DNA of 64,000 nucleotides from Laburnicola sp. R22_1. Taxonomy: Eukaryota; Ascomycota; Dothideomycetes; Pleosporales; Didymosphaeriaceae. The notes beneath the pieces are model-generated. The model made no database searches. It was not told where the DNA came from and was given only the letters and a program-made list of their open reading frames with translations. This document shows positions 44,414 to 56,709 of the stretch, one piece after another; position 1 is the stretch's first letter; every line of letters begins with the position of its first letter. Position numbers and translations under genes: made by a program. The stretch covers positions 248,001 through 312,000 of the forward strand of contig JACONQ010000006.1 in assembly GCA_014281115.1 (NCBI GenBank), written 5' to 3'.

Positions 44414-45624
44414 GATGGCTCCTCCCAAGATATTCCTGTTCGTCTCTACTACCCATGGGTATCCCACATGCACAAAACCTTCCCCTTACTAATTAATTCG
44501 CGTCCTTCAGAACAGGAGGAACGGGATACATTGGCGGTTCGGTGCTGCATACCATCGCAACCGCTCACCCAGAATACGACATCACTGTTATCCTGCGTCG
44601 CATCCCAGGCACGTTCCGCTCGACGTATCCCAACATCCGGATCGTGCCGGGCGACTACGACAGCGCTGATATTCTGGCCCAAGAGGCGGCGAAAGCGGAT
44701 GTCGTCGTGCGTACGTTCCCCCACTCTCTACCTACCTACACTATATATGAATGTGTTTTACAAGCCCCAAAGACAACGGCGACTCCGACCACTTACCCTC
44801 CCTCCGCGCCCTCATCACCGGCCTCCTAACCCGCCCCACGACAAGCCCCACCCCACCCCCTACCTCATCCACCTCTCCGGCACCGCCATAATCAGCGACT
44901 GGCAACCCCTCCCCCGGCAAAACCTCGGCACACTCTCCCCCAAAATCTGGTCCGACGAGCGCGACGTGCCCGCCATCGCCTCGCTGCCTGACACCGCGCT
45001 GCACCGCGGCACGGAGAAACTGCTCTTCGAGACGATGGCTGCGCACGCGGGGAGGATTAACATCGCTATTGTGTGTCCGCCTGATATTTATGGGAGGGGG
45101 GTTCGGGCTGGGGAAAACGAAGAGCGTGTTTGTGCCTATGTTTGTGGGGGATATTTTGAAGATGGGAAGTGCGAAGGGGAAGGGACGGGCGTTTTATTAC
45201 AATGAGGGGACGAACACGAGGAGTTGGGTGCATATTGGTGACCTGGCAGGCTTGTATCTCCGGATTGTGGAAGCGGGTGTTGGTGGGGGCGGGGGGATGG
45301 AGTGGAATGAAAAGGGGTATTATTTTGCGGGAACGCAGGAGCATTCGCAGATGGAGGTTGCGAGGGGGGTGGGGGGCGGTGCTGAAGAAGCTGGGGGTTG
45401 TTGAGGAGGAGGAGCCGGTGCGGGTGGGGTTGGAGGAGGTTGATGGGATGGTGGTGCATCCGTAGAGTAGGTATTTGGGGAGGTATTTGTATGCGGCGAA
45501 TGCGAGGTCGAAGGCGGAGAGGGCGGGGAGGTTGGTGTGGTATGGGGAATGGAAGGGGAGGCCGGGGTTGTTGGAGTGTTTGGAGGGGGATGTGTTGGAG
45601 GCTTTGGGGAGGGTGAGTGAGTGA
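44414..45624 (+). pseudogene. NAD(P)-binding epimerase/reductase-like pseudogene
   Basis: Exon 1 (44414-44436, MAPPKIFL) splices to FLTGGTGYIGGSVLHT, the Rossmann dinucleotide-binding motif, and VVVxR-type VILRR. After a second intron the order is SLRALITGLL, YLIHLSGTAIISDWQ, GTEKLLFETMAAHAGRINIA, IVCPPDIYG, then KTKSVFVPMFVGDILKMG, YYNEGTNTRSWVHIGDL, KGYYFAGTQEHSQMEVAR and YLYAANARSKAERAGRL. These lie in changing frames: shifts occur near 44835 (C run), 45094-45102 (six G) and 45361-45376 (G runs), and a TAG follows VVHP at 45464-45466. The family is fungal short extended-type dehydrogenases acting on sugar nucleotides or aldehydes. The G/C-run shifts could be sequencing errors, but the stop codon also argues for decay. 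Confidence 0.75.
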
Positions 45625-46247
45625 GTGGGTGGGTTAGTAGATTGTTTGGTGGGTGGAATGGGATAGGGAAGGTGCGTGGATGTGGTTGATATAGGGGTAC
45701 TGGTGTGGGTTTTGGATTGTGAGGACGGAGCAGGTAGTAAGTCCCTATGGGATGTGCTGTATGAAGACGACACCGCTATGGCGTAAGGTTTTCGGGTTGC
45801 AAGTGGTAGTAACCTCCTGCATAGGCAAATTCGACATATCAGGGATATGTTAGTGCAATCCAGACTGACCATATGGTTTCTTGCTAGTATATTTGAGTCC
45901 TTCAATGGTACGTTGAAGAAACAGTGAATCATAGCAGCCGGCAGAAGAGGTTGAAGGCCCAGAGCATGGGGGTGGGTGGCTTCGAGAACTATCGTCGAAA
46001 ACTAGTAATTTGATTGTATTTAGGAGATGACACATATGGATGGTGCAGGGCAATGTAGACTGAAAAGTACAATGTAGCAGTGTGTCCACAGGTGGTGCAC
46101 CAGTGGGGAAGGTGGGCACTAAACGCGCTAGCCAAATACGCTTAGTGATGTTGGCGAACTTCTCACTCAGACATTTTTTTTGACGCTCACCAACCTTGAA
46201 CCCTCACACGCCGCACCCCGCTCGCCGCACCGAATATACCATACACA
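45625..46247. other. Intergenic
   Basis: Region upstream of HAS1; no gene or repeat seen. Confidence 0.45.
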
Positions 46248-48226
46248 ATGGCCACCCAAGGAATCGAGAACAAGAAGCGCAAGCGCAAACACAAGAGCAA
46301 AAGTCACGAGGAGGTCGCTGCTGTAGAGCCTGCCAGCAATGTTGTCGCAGAACCAAAGCCCCGCAAGAAGGCGAAGAAGGAGCATACACCAGAGCCTGAG
46401 ATAGAGGAGGCTGATGCTGCGAGCGGTGCTAGCGAAGAAGAAGACGAGGAGGAGCTCAATGCGGAGCTGAAGAAGATTGCTACAGAGGCAAAGGTCGCCG
46501 AAGTCGAAGCAGACGCGCAATCCGACGACGAGGCGGATGGCGAAGAGAATGGCGCCATCTCTACCGCAGATCTACCGTCCGGCACCTCGATACCCACCGT
46601 CGACGACCCAGTCAAGTTCTCCGACCTCAAGCTCAGCGACCGAACGATGCAGGCTATTAAGAGCATGGGGTTTGAAGATATGACGGAGATTCAGCGGCGC
46701 GCTATACCGCCTCTGCTGGCTGGGAGAGATGTTCTCGGCGCCGCGAAGACAGGCTCTGGCAAGACGCTTGCGTTCCTGATCCCCGCGATCGAAATGCTCT
46801 CTGCAATGAAGTTCAAACCACGAAACGGAGCCGGAGCTATCGTTGTCGCGCCGACTCGAGAACTCGCACTGCAAATCTTTGGCGTTGCGCGCGAGCTTCT
46901 TGAGAACCACTCTCAAACGTATGGAATCTTTATGGGCGGCGCCAATCGAAGCGCCGAGGCATCAAAGCTTGCCAAAGGTGTCAATCTGATGATTGCAACA
47001 CCTGGAAGATTGCTTGATCATCTGAAGAATACGCAAGGCTTTGCCTTTAAGAATTTGAAAACTTTGGTCATCGACGAGGCAGATCGCATCCTGGAAGTCG
47101 GGTTCGAAGACGAAATGAAGGCCATCATCAAGATACTCCCGAGAGATCGACAAACAATGCTGTTCTCCGCGACGCAGACCACGAAAGTTGAGGATCTGGC
47201 AAGAATCTCCCTCAAACCAGGACCTCTGTACATAAATGTCGACTACCACAAGGAGCACTCTACTGTGGAGGGACTAGAGCAGGGCTATGTTCTCTGTGAC
47301 AGCTCTACGAGATTCCGCCTTCTTTTTTCGTTCCTCAAGAAGCACCGGAAGCAGAAGATAATCGTCTTCTTCAGCAGCTGCTTAGCGGTGAAATATTTTG
47401 CGGAACTGTTAAACTACATCGACCTCCCCGTACTGGAATTGCATGGGAAACTTAAGCAACAAGCTCGCACCAATCGCTTCTTCGAGTAGGTGCCCAGTCT
47501 GACCTTTTCGGTCTTGTTTGTTTCCTCTACGCCCTGAGAACACTAACGCTAATTTTATATGCGGTAGATTTTGTAATGCGCCCTCGGGTACTTTGATAGC
47601 TACGGACGTAGCTGCTCGTGGCCTTGATATTCCATCTGTTGACTGGGTGATTCAGTTCGAGTAGGTTACTTCGCGGTTTTCAGCGTAGCAGAGTTAACAT
47701 TTCGTAGTCCTCCTGACGACCCTAGAGATTACATTCACCGTGTTGGACGTACTGCCAGGGGCGCCAACGGCAAGGGTCGCTCACTGCTGTTTCTGCTGCC
47801 GTCGGAGGTTGGGTTTCTGAAGTTGCTGAAAGAAGAGGTATATGGCATTCCTGCTTCTCATAGAAATATGCTAACTGTTCCAAGCGTGTACCTCTCGTCG
47901 AGTTCGAACTGCCCGCCAACAAGATTCTGAATATCCAGTCGCAGCTGGAATCCCTCATCGGAAAGAACTATTATCTCAACAAATCCGCCAAGGAAGGCTA
48001 CCGGAGTTACCTGTATTCGTACGCGTCCCACTCGTTACGGTCGGTCTTCGACGTGCATAAGCTCGACCTTGTCCAGGTCGCAAAGAGCTTTGGCTTCTCC
48101 ACACCCCCACGCGTGGATATCACACTTGGTGCGAGTCTGGGAAGAGACAAGAAAATTGAGGGCAGAAGAGATTATGGCAGTCAACCGAAGCAGGGGAGGA
48201 GGCCTATGAAATCGAAGCGATTCTAG
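46248..48226 (+). CDS. HAS1: ATP-dependent RNA helicase Has1 (DEAD-box)
   Basis: Exons 46248-47485, 47568-47660, 47708-47837 and 47885-48226 give 600 residues. An N-terminal charged, low-complexity region ([14 protein letters not shown], then acidic) precedes the helicase core: FSDLKLSD, Q motif [17 protein letters not shown] (Walker A), [20 protein letters not shown] box [29 protein letters not shown] and [32 protein letters not shown] and [21 protein letters not shown] with AKSFGF are characteristic of Has1 among DEAD proteins. Has1 acts in the nucleolus in 60S and 40S ribosome assembly, unwinding U14 snoRNA and pre-rRNA. The last three exons use TAG or AAG acceptors and introns of 47-82 bases. 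Confidence 0.95.
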
Positions 48227-49967
48227 ATGTTTGCGTTTGCTGGTACGGGCATGAAAATTGGCGTTGGGCGATGTCTAGAGATTTCATGTCGTCATGCTAT
48301 GAGTGAAGTGCTTTCAAATGTTAGCGGTGCTAATGCGTACCCAGCTGGTGGTCAGACGGGAACACATGATTGGTATCTAACTCAAAGCTCTGGCAATCAA
48401 GTATGATGAAAAAAGGAACTTTGCACCAAGTAAGACCTAGCGGAGTGCTTCGTATGTGACAACTCGTTTGGAGTATGTGATATTGTAAGCGTCTGCATGC
48501 AACACCAAGCTTCTGGGACGACTTTGCCACCAGCCCAGCCCATCTGCCACGGTGGCACAAGAACCGGTGAAGGAATATCTAGCTCTGGAGAGAGTAGCCA
48601 GTCAAACGTCTGCATGGCACCACTCCCCCTCCACCCCCAACTGCCACTTCAGAGCTCCCTCCGCCCCATGGCGCGACGCGAAAGTCCGTTGGTAACAGAA
48701 GGAATATCAGCATAGTGATTCGATGATAGTGGTATGCGGGTCACGGTACCGGCAGACAGGGTTGGCTGCGAACATGAGAAAAGGTGGTTGTGTGGATTGA
48801 TGCGTTGGCAAGTGTAGCAAGGCGCGGCCAATCAGGGGGCTGCGTTGGTGGTTGGGCGGACCGCGGGTTTCCCGAGCGACGGGGCACGGTTGTCCGGGGC
48901 TAGGGCGGGATGAGGACATGACGTTGGGTGGGGATGGTGGAGTGAATGGAATGGCGGTGAGGGTAGTGAGGCAGTGAGAGGGTAGTTGTTAGGAGAGGAA
49001 TGGGCAATGGGGTTGAATGCTGGAGTAGGGGATGGCAGCTGGCAGCGTGGGTGCATGGCTGTGTGATGGCGAATGGTCTCTTTTGCGGGTACCAGCCACT
49101 TCTTTTCCGAGGTGCAGCTGGCAAGCTACTAGATACGGACTATCATTATGTACCTGTGAAAGTGCAGCGTGTGCATGAGGAGCTGCATGTCGAGGCCACG
49201 AGGCGCGTGGCACAGCGTCTCGTCTCAAGCAAAGGTGGCTGGAATGCAGGGAACGTGGCCGGCCATGGGCCTCGAAACTTGGAATTCAAAGCCCCCTCAC
49301 TGCTGCCTCGGTCGACGTTCTCTCTAATAAAGGTACATGTGGCAGTTCATCGTGTGGGGAGCTGTGGGTAACCCAGGAGGCCAATTCGCTAAATGTGACA
49401 GGGTTGCTTTTCCCTACCTCGTACCTACTACCACCTACCTTGCCCGACGCTGCTCTCCGCTACCCACCAGCCCACCTCGCCCACCTCGGGCTGTTTTATT
49501 CCTCCCTCACCACCTGCGACAGCCTGCCATCTGCCGGTACGCCTGTCGCCCGAGGTTGCTGCCCGCCGCAATTGCAGCGCCTGCCTGTGCCTGACGCCGT
49601 CACCTCGTAGCTGGCCTCGCTCACAACACGTGCAGCCAGCTCGCCGCTCGCCGCTCGCCGCTCGACAGCGCACTGCCAGCTCGTCGTTGCCTGCCCCCGT
49701 GCCGACGTCCTGCAGACTCCAGCACTCTCGCTCCCCTTCGGCGGCCATGCACTGAGCGCTGCTCTCACCTTCGCTTCGACATCCCTCCGTGAGTGTGTCG
49801 GGCTGCCCAACGGCGTTGCCGCATCACGCCCTTCAGTTGCGCAGAGGAACGCCCACGCAACCGTGATACCGCGCAATTTTACTCCGCCTCTGTCCCATCC
49901 CACATAGTGCCCGCTAATCCCAATCGCCCTCATGTCGTCCGCCTACGACACCATCTGCTAGTCCAAC
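48227..49967. other. Gene-free stretch, long leader of the next gene
   Basis: 1.7 kb with no gene. The part from about 49400 is C/T-rich and has repeated GCTCGCCGCTCGCCGCTCG-type sequence, a usual feature of long 5' leaders in fungal regulatory or scaffold genes. Confidence 0.45.
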
Positions 49968-52900
49968 ATGGGCGTGGATTTCCAACGACCTCCCCTCCCC
50001 GCACCCACTGAACCCTCGACTCTCAGCTCCGGAGACAACGATACCAGTCTCCACGACGACGTAGACACCACCGTCTCCACGCGTACCGACAAAACATCCT
50101 ATTCCATTCCCGAAGACGGCACCCCCATCACCGTCAACACCGTCAAGCGCGAGGGCGGAGTGCACAAGAAATACCCCTCGCAAACCTCGCTGCTCATTGA
50201 GTACTTCGAAGGCGGCAAGTCAGAAGGCAAGCTCAACTCACGCCCTAGCGTGCGCGTCCGAGTTACGCCATCTTCCCGCAAAAACAAAGCGTCGACTGCG
50301 AACGACCACGTGCAAATCACGCAGACCAGCCGCAATACACGGAAGCCATCATATACCCGGCGCATCTCACTAGGCAGCAAGCCGCGCGACGAACTTGCGC
50401 ACCACACCAACCCCGCCGAGGCTGCTTACTCGGAAGGCTCCAACGTCTCCTCACTCCCACCCGTCGAGATTGAAGTTCTCCAGAACAGCAGCGAGCTTTC
50501 TGATAACGGCGGGCGATTTATTCCAATGCCCTCAGACATTTCTTCTATGCCGCCGGACAGCATGCTCGAAGGCGAGCCGATTATCAAAACTTCAGGACGG
50601 CGGCGTAGCCGTAGCTTGGAGCGCGACGAGGTCCTGGAGTCAAAAGAGGTTTCGGATACCTTGAAAGCGCCTACGCGACAACGCAGCCGCAGCTTGAGCA
50701 AAGAAAGAATAACTGCGCGTGTCATGGAGAAATTGCAGCAGAAGCCAGCCGAAAGCGTGCCCTCCAAGACCAAAGAAAAGAAGACAAGCCGCGAGGAGCT
50801 TACACCGAGTCGCAAGTCGCACCGCAAACTCAGCAAGATCCCGCGCGAAGAGGAGACAAGTGGCATCAGCGGGACTGAGTCCAGCCTCTTGTCTTCCAAT
50901 GTTCACCGTCGTTCCGGCGATACCCACTCTATGCGCTCAGGCGTATCAGGAACCTCGTCGATTAATAATCCCAAACTTCTAGCCACGGTTGAAGACGCTA
51001 TCAAGCGCCTCATATTGCCCGAATTAACTGCGCTGAAGGAGGAACAGCGCACACAGCAGAATCGCAACAAGTTCGAGCATGTGCCCCGTGACAGCACTCG
51101 CGAGACGGCAGAAACATCAAGCTCCCGCGATGGGTCTCGCCGACGAGTTTCCAAGTCCTCAAGTGCTCCGCACATGCACGGTAACAAACCCAAGGTGGTT
51201 CTCAACCGGGACGAACATGATCCCGGCACGGTGCTCTCCGGAGGTTCGAGCCGTAAAGAGCGACGGTCAAGCCGCGGCTCAGTATCGGAGCGCAGCCATG
51301 CTGAATCAGTTGAAGAAAAGTCTCGCCACAAGAAGAGCAGAGATAGTAGTCAGCATTCTACTCGCGATGCGGCTCTAGCTGGACTTGCTGGAGCTGGTCT
51401 GACTGCTGCGGCTCTGAAAGGCCACAATGCACGTGAAGAGAAGGAGGAACGCAAATCGGAGAGGAGAAAACGACACTCAAAAGGCAGCCGAAGTAGAACT
51501 GCCAGTATCTCCGAAAGCGTAGATGAGAAATACACGGAGCCGTCGGTCCCTCCGCTTCCAATCATACGGAGCGAATTGCAGGGCTCGGAACTGACCCGTG
51601 ATTCTATATTATCTGCGGAGACAGAGACACGCGAGCGCCCAGACTCGAGCTCTTCAAGAAATACAGGCCCAGAAACCCCCATCCGAGAAGTAGCTCGAGG
51701 CTACGCATCACCATCTTCACGCACTCCCGCACTGACGCCTGTTGCGCTGCAGCGGGGCCTCGATGCATCCCAGAGCAACCGTTCTCTGGGTAATATGAGC
51801 GCAGGCACACCGAAGAGTGACCGGAGCTACTTCTCTCGGTCCAAAGAAACCTCGACGGCTGCCATGGAAGCAGCGGCTGCGGCTAAGGCGCGGGCGCTCG
51901 AGAAGTCGGCACCGCAAAGTCCTCAATATGAGATCGCCGAGTCGACCCCCACTCGTGGTCTCAGCCCTGTTCAGAGCGAGGCCAGCTATCGAGATGGGGT
52001 GCATATGTCTGGATCTCCACGTCAACTGCGCTCTGCGCATAGCGGAGCTTCTGTCTCTACTTCGGGGCGGAAGGCGGAACGGCAACCGTCCAATTTATCT
52101 ATCCAGTCTTTCGAATCTTCGCCCAGCACCAAAGCTGCACGAACACGGAAGCGCCCGCAAGGTGTTAGCCTCGAGCGGCCGAAAGAAGTTCTTGGTGAGC
52201 CAGAGACTCCACGCGACGCCGATGATTTCTTTGAGAAGAATCATGAGCAGAATGAAATGTATCGGAGGGAGTATGAAGCTAGCCAACAAGGCTCTCCAAT
52301 TGTTGACCAGCAACGTTTGACCAACTACACAGATGACAGTGCAGAGGGACAGTTCCCCGAACGCGAAGAAAGACTATCCATGAGCCAAGACATTCGCAAG
52401 GTTGGTTCTAACCCAGAATACGTCCACACGCCGGTTGCCGTAGAATCAGCGGTCGCCTCTCTCCACGAACCCTCCAGCATCAGCGTTCAATCGTCCCTCT
52501 CTAGTCCCGTGAAGAAGAGTCGGTTGTCGCGTGTCAGCCCTGGGCCAGAATACCAGTACGTTTCTGAAGAGCCTGACCTGCACGAACACCCTAGTGGTGA
52601 GAGATGGAATGCAATCCGCGGTCAAGCGCAGACTCTAGCCGAGCAATCAGGAGCAGCAAACTCACCAAGACAAAGCCGCTCGATATCATTACATGATGAG
52701 CCGAAGATGCATGCTAGCGCAATACCGACTGGGCATGTTGAGCCTGAGTTTGGATATGGGTTCAACGACGAAGAATCCGAAGTCATCACAAATCCGTCTA
52801 TCATCAAGGGTCCTCTCGGTGGTGACGATTATGATGACCGAACGGAGGAGCTTCTGAGCCGACAAGAAGAACGTGAGCGAACACCCTCTCGTTCTTACGG

Positions 52901-55268
52901 AAAAGCGGCAGCTGTTGGTGGTGCCGCCACTGCTGCTGCTGCGATCGCCGCGGCGGCAGCTGCCAAATCGCGGAACCGTACTCCCACAGGTTATGACGGT
53001 CAACGCGAGAGCATGGCAGACGACGATTACGACCAATACGACGAACGAGAACTTCTTCCCCCGGATGCGGCTCATAAACACGATCGTACACCATCGAGGA
53101 GTCCTGCTCTTTGGAAGGACGAGGGATACCAGTCTGCTCACCAGCCTGGAGGTGTCACGCCGGACTTGCGGAACCACTCGAGGCCTCTGGACGATGAGTT
53201 TGATGATTACGATGAGACGCCAATGAGAGGTGCGAACCCCTTCAGTGTTGCCGACGGTAAACACACTCGTCATTTTAGCGGCAACTCTCATGGTATGGCC
53301 TCGCCACTTTACGATTCAGCCACAGGACGTGGGCTCGACAGAATCGAATCCAAAGATATTGTGGCTTTGATGGATCATCTGACAGTTCGTGACGCACAAC
53401 GCAATGCGCGCGATACCGAGATCCTGGTTACTCTAGTACGAAGTGCCGCCGAGATGCGCAATACGTTTGAAGAGTTGAAGCAGTTTATCCGTGTCCAGGA
53501 TAATATGGTCATGAATAACACCGATAAGCGTCTCGACTTGGCCGAACAGCGCATCATTGGTGGTCCTCGTCCGCAGCCCATTGGCTCTCCGCGGGCTCCT
53601 CGGTCGTCTGCTGAAGACCTCGATTTTGAGACGAAGAAGAAGAATGTCTTCAAACGTGCTCTCAAGGGGTTGGGGTCGAAGGGTGATAAAGACATCAAGA
53701 ACATCGAAGGCATGCTTATCCAGCTGCTTGGAGAGGTCGAAGGCCTGAAGCAGATTCAGCAATTGACAATGGACCAACAAAACCGCACGAACAGCCTCAC
53801 ATCTTATGAGAACTTGAGGGCTAGCGGAGGTCCTGAATCCGGTTATGAGCCGGAGGGTCGAGCAAACACTGCTTCGTCGCCGAATCAATCTGGTTATCTT
53901 TCTAACCCATCTTCACGTCGCATACAAGATTTGCATTCCGGATACGATGTTGCCCAAACCCACCGTATCAGTACCGTCCAGGAAGACGACGAGGAATACG
54001 CTGAGGAGGAGGGGCAATACGAGAACACGGAGCGCATGACAACACCGACACAAGAGGCTCGTCGTAACAACAGCCTCTCACACGACACCCCGCCACAGGC
54101 CCCTAGACCGTTCCGTGAATCACAGAGCCAGGAGAACACGCCGAAGAAAAAGCACAAATCGACCTCGTCGTCCATCTTTGGCATCCCTAAGATCTCGAGA
54201 TGGTCAAAGACAACCGCCTCGACGAACCCAGAAAGCCTTCCTCGCAACAGTGGTTCGGGAGAAAGACGTCCGTACTCTACAGCATCGCGGTCCGGATCTC
54301 AAATCAACGTCGCTTATGCCGATGGGCAGTATGAGCTGCAAGATGACGACCGAATTCGCTCCACTACGTCTCTTCCTAGGGACGGGCGAGACTCTATCCG
54401 ATCTCCTTCGCCGCTTATCCCAGAGGACGCCGAGCAATATACTCTAGAAGATCCCAAATACCAGGCGCATCGGAACTCTCTGAATCTGCAGCATCCCCAG
54501 CCGCGGCCTGGCCCGACAGGCCGTCACCAAAACCATCTGGAGTCACAGGCTAGAATCTTCGACCCGGTCTCTTCTCCAGATTATGATCAGTGGGGAAGCA
54601 ACCCTTCATTAGCACGCAATCGGATGTCTGGAGGTGGTGCTAGCTACAACGCTGGCAACTTGTCGCCGATATCATCGGAGGGCGGATACAGCCAACACTC
54701 GGCCTCGGAGCAGCAGGCGCCTCCACCTCGACCTCCCAAGATTACGGACGATGGTCCTTTGATCCCCTCGCAACCGCCGCTTGCGGGCCACGGACAGGCG
54801 AGGCAGATGTACAGCTCGCCCAACGAGTACGGTGGTCAGGGGACGCTAACACCGTTGGCGCCTATTCAGGAGGTGCGCTACTCGCTTGAGACGGACAGAG
54901 GTCATCGCGCAAGCATGCCTACATTTCGTATATTACGAGTCTAGCTAACGTCTAGTAGATGACACCCACGCCTTCGCCTCGGCCGAGCCACGGGAATCTT
55001 AACCCTGCCTCTGCCGGTATGGCCAGCCCGCAGCGCAAGATCACGGGTCCTCGACCGATGGGAAGCAGGAGCCCCAGCGGTCAGCGGGGGTTGAATGGCG
55101 AGTCGCAGCTGCAACATTCTGACACAGTCATTAGAAGAAAACCTGTCGCTGGTATGTAATCCCATGTGCAGGCGTGGATGTGCGCGCGTGAGCCGTAGCT
55201 AACTCTAATCAGCCGATACGGAGAGCTTGGAGAGCTACCGCAGCAGCAATGACTCTGAGACCTTCTAG
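49968..55268 (+). CDS. Very large, mostly disordered scaffold-like protein (1,717 residues)
   Basis: Exon 1 is 49968-54872, exon 2 is 54959-55151 and exon 3 is 55213-55268. The first donor (GTGCGC) was chosen because it keeps phase; the closer GTATAT at 54928 would leave a 31-base intron and the wrong frame. The sequence is low complexity, basic and Ser/Arg/Glu-rich, with many SP/TP sites. Islands of order are YPSQTSLLIEYFEGGK near residue 65, a Gly/Ala hydrophobic stretch AALAGLAGAGLTAAALKG, a second poly-Ala stretch AAAVGGAATAAAAIAAAAAAK, and a predicted coiled coil from about 1120 (DRIESKDIVALMDHLTVRDA) to EQRIIG. The end has PPPRPPKI, an SH3-ligand-like motif. This design suggests a cortical, septal or cytoskeletal organiser, which is inference; I do not recognise a named homologue. 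Confidence 0.85.
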
Positions 55269-56709
55269 GTCTAGTTTTCCCCCGAACCGTGGTTGGTGAA
55301 TGGTGTTTTATTTCCGGAGCCGTGAAATAGGGTTTTGTGAGAATTCAGCGAGGGCGTGGTTTGGTAGAAGAGAAGAGAAGGCCACTGATGACTTTTCTTG
55401 GTTGATACCTTTCGTGGTAATGGTGCATAAAAACTTTTTCTGTTCGCAGCCCATGATGGATGTATGTTAGTCATGTCATGTCATGTCATGTCATGACGTC
55501 GGAGTATTATGGGTTTTACGAATTCTTTTTTTTTCTGTTCTGTGTTGTTGGTCCTGTGGGGTGTATATCGAGGTGAGAGCGGGTGCGGTAGTGAGGTGTA
55601 GATTACGATGTTTTTGTGCGCAGGGCTATCTATCTATGGGGTATGAAGGTATGAAAAGGATTATTTTTTGGGTATTGCGATTGTAGTGCTGTCGTGGTGA
55701 TTGGGTTTGCTGGGTTTGCTGGTGCGAAGCTCTATTGCATTGGGCGCGTATCGTGACTCGTGGCTTGTGATCTCGTGATGGGTAGTCTGGGTACCTACTC
55801 AGCTGAAATGCAGGGCTGGGCTACCTAACTCGGCTGTGGCTGTGGCTGGGTTAATTAATCTAGATTCTAGGCCAGAGCATAGGCTATGGCTGTGCCCATG
55901 TCGTTAACAGCAATGCACTCGATGTATCGCGCCGGGAGTCGGCTTGTATCCCTGCCACGAAGGACGCAGCAAGTGGTGGAGGGTGGAGGGTTGTGGCTGT
56001 GCGTCGTGGGTTTCCCTGTTTTTTTTTTTTTTTTTTTTTGAGTTTGGAAAATTTGATGCGTGTGTTGTTCTTCGCACACTTGCACACTCGCACACTCGCA
56101 CACTATTTTATTGACGTGATGATGTAGCCTCGCGAATGTGTGTGTGATGGGCCGTGGGCACAGAGGATGGCCGCGAGGGGGGAGATGGTAACAAAAATTG
56201 AAAAGGGTGTGGCTGAGAGTCCCTGACGCAAGTCATTGAGATGGGAGGGGCGCGCACGGATGCGGCTATCTCGCGATGCGCCGCAGGGATGCGGAGGCGA
56301 AAGCCCTGGACCCTCTCACCCGCCCTGACCATGGCATTTCTCGCATCTTTGCTCCGAGCTTCTCATGCAAGTTGAAACACGGCGTCTCCTATTTGCAGAC
56401 TCTTCGGATTTCGGCTTCATAGCAACGCGCGGTGATGAGGGCACGCGTGCCAATGGCGGCGGCGGCGGCCCAATGGCGGCGGGCAGTCCCTCTAGCGCAC
56501 GCCAGAAACTCGTGCTTCATGGCGCTTTGCTGTTGTCGGCCCCTTGGCAAATGCAATGACGTGCCGTCTGTCCCCTGCGAGCAGAAGTCGACCTTTGTGG
56601 ACGCGAGCCTGTTTCATTGCCATGCCCGCCTTCTCTCCCAGACTCCCACCGACGTCTCTCCTTCCTCACACGGACCTGAGGAGCCGCACTGCGCACGCGA
56701 CTGCCCATC
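55269..56709. other. Intergenic with simple repeats
   Basis: No gene seen. It contains (TCATG)5 at 55471-55495, a 21-base T run at 56019-56039, CACACTCG-type repeats near 56080-56105 and a GGCGGC-rich patch near 56455. Confidence 0.5.

Noticed and set aside
44414..45624. RIP as the cause of the epimerase decay
   Set aside because: The main lesions are insertions or deletions in G/C runs; the region is not AT-enriched.
54928..54958. 31-base intron (GTATAT...TAG) in the large scaffold gene
   Set aside because: It would put the next exon in a frame that stops soon; the GTGCGC donor at 54873 gives an 86-base intron in correct phase using the same branch site.
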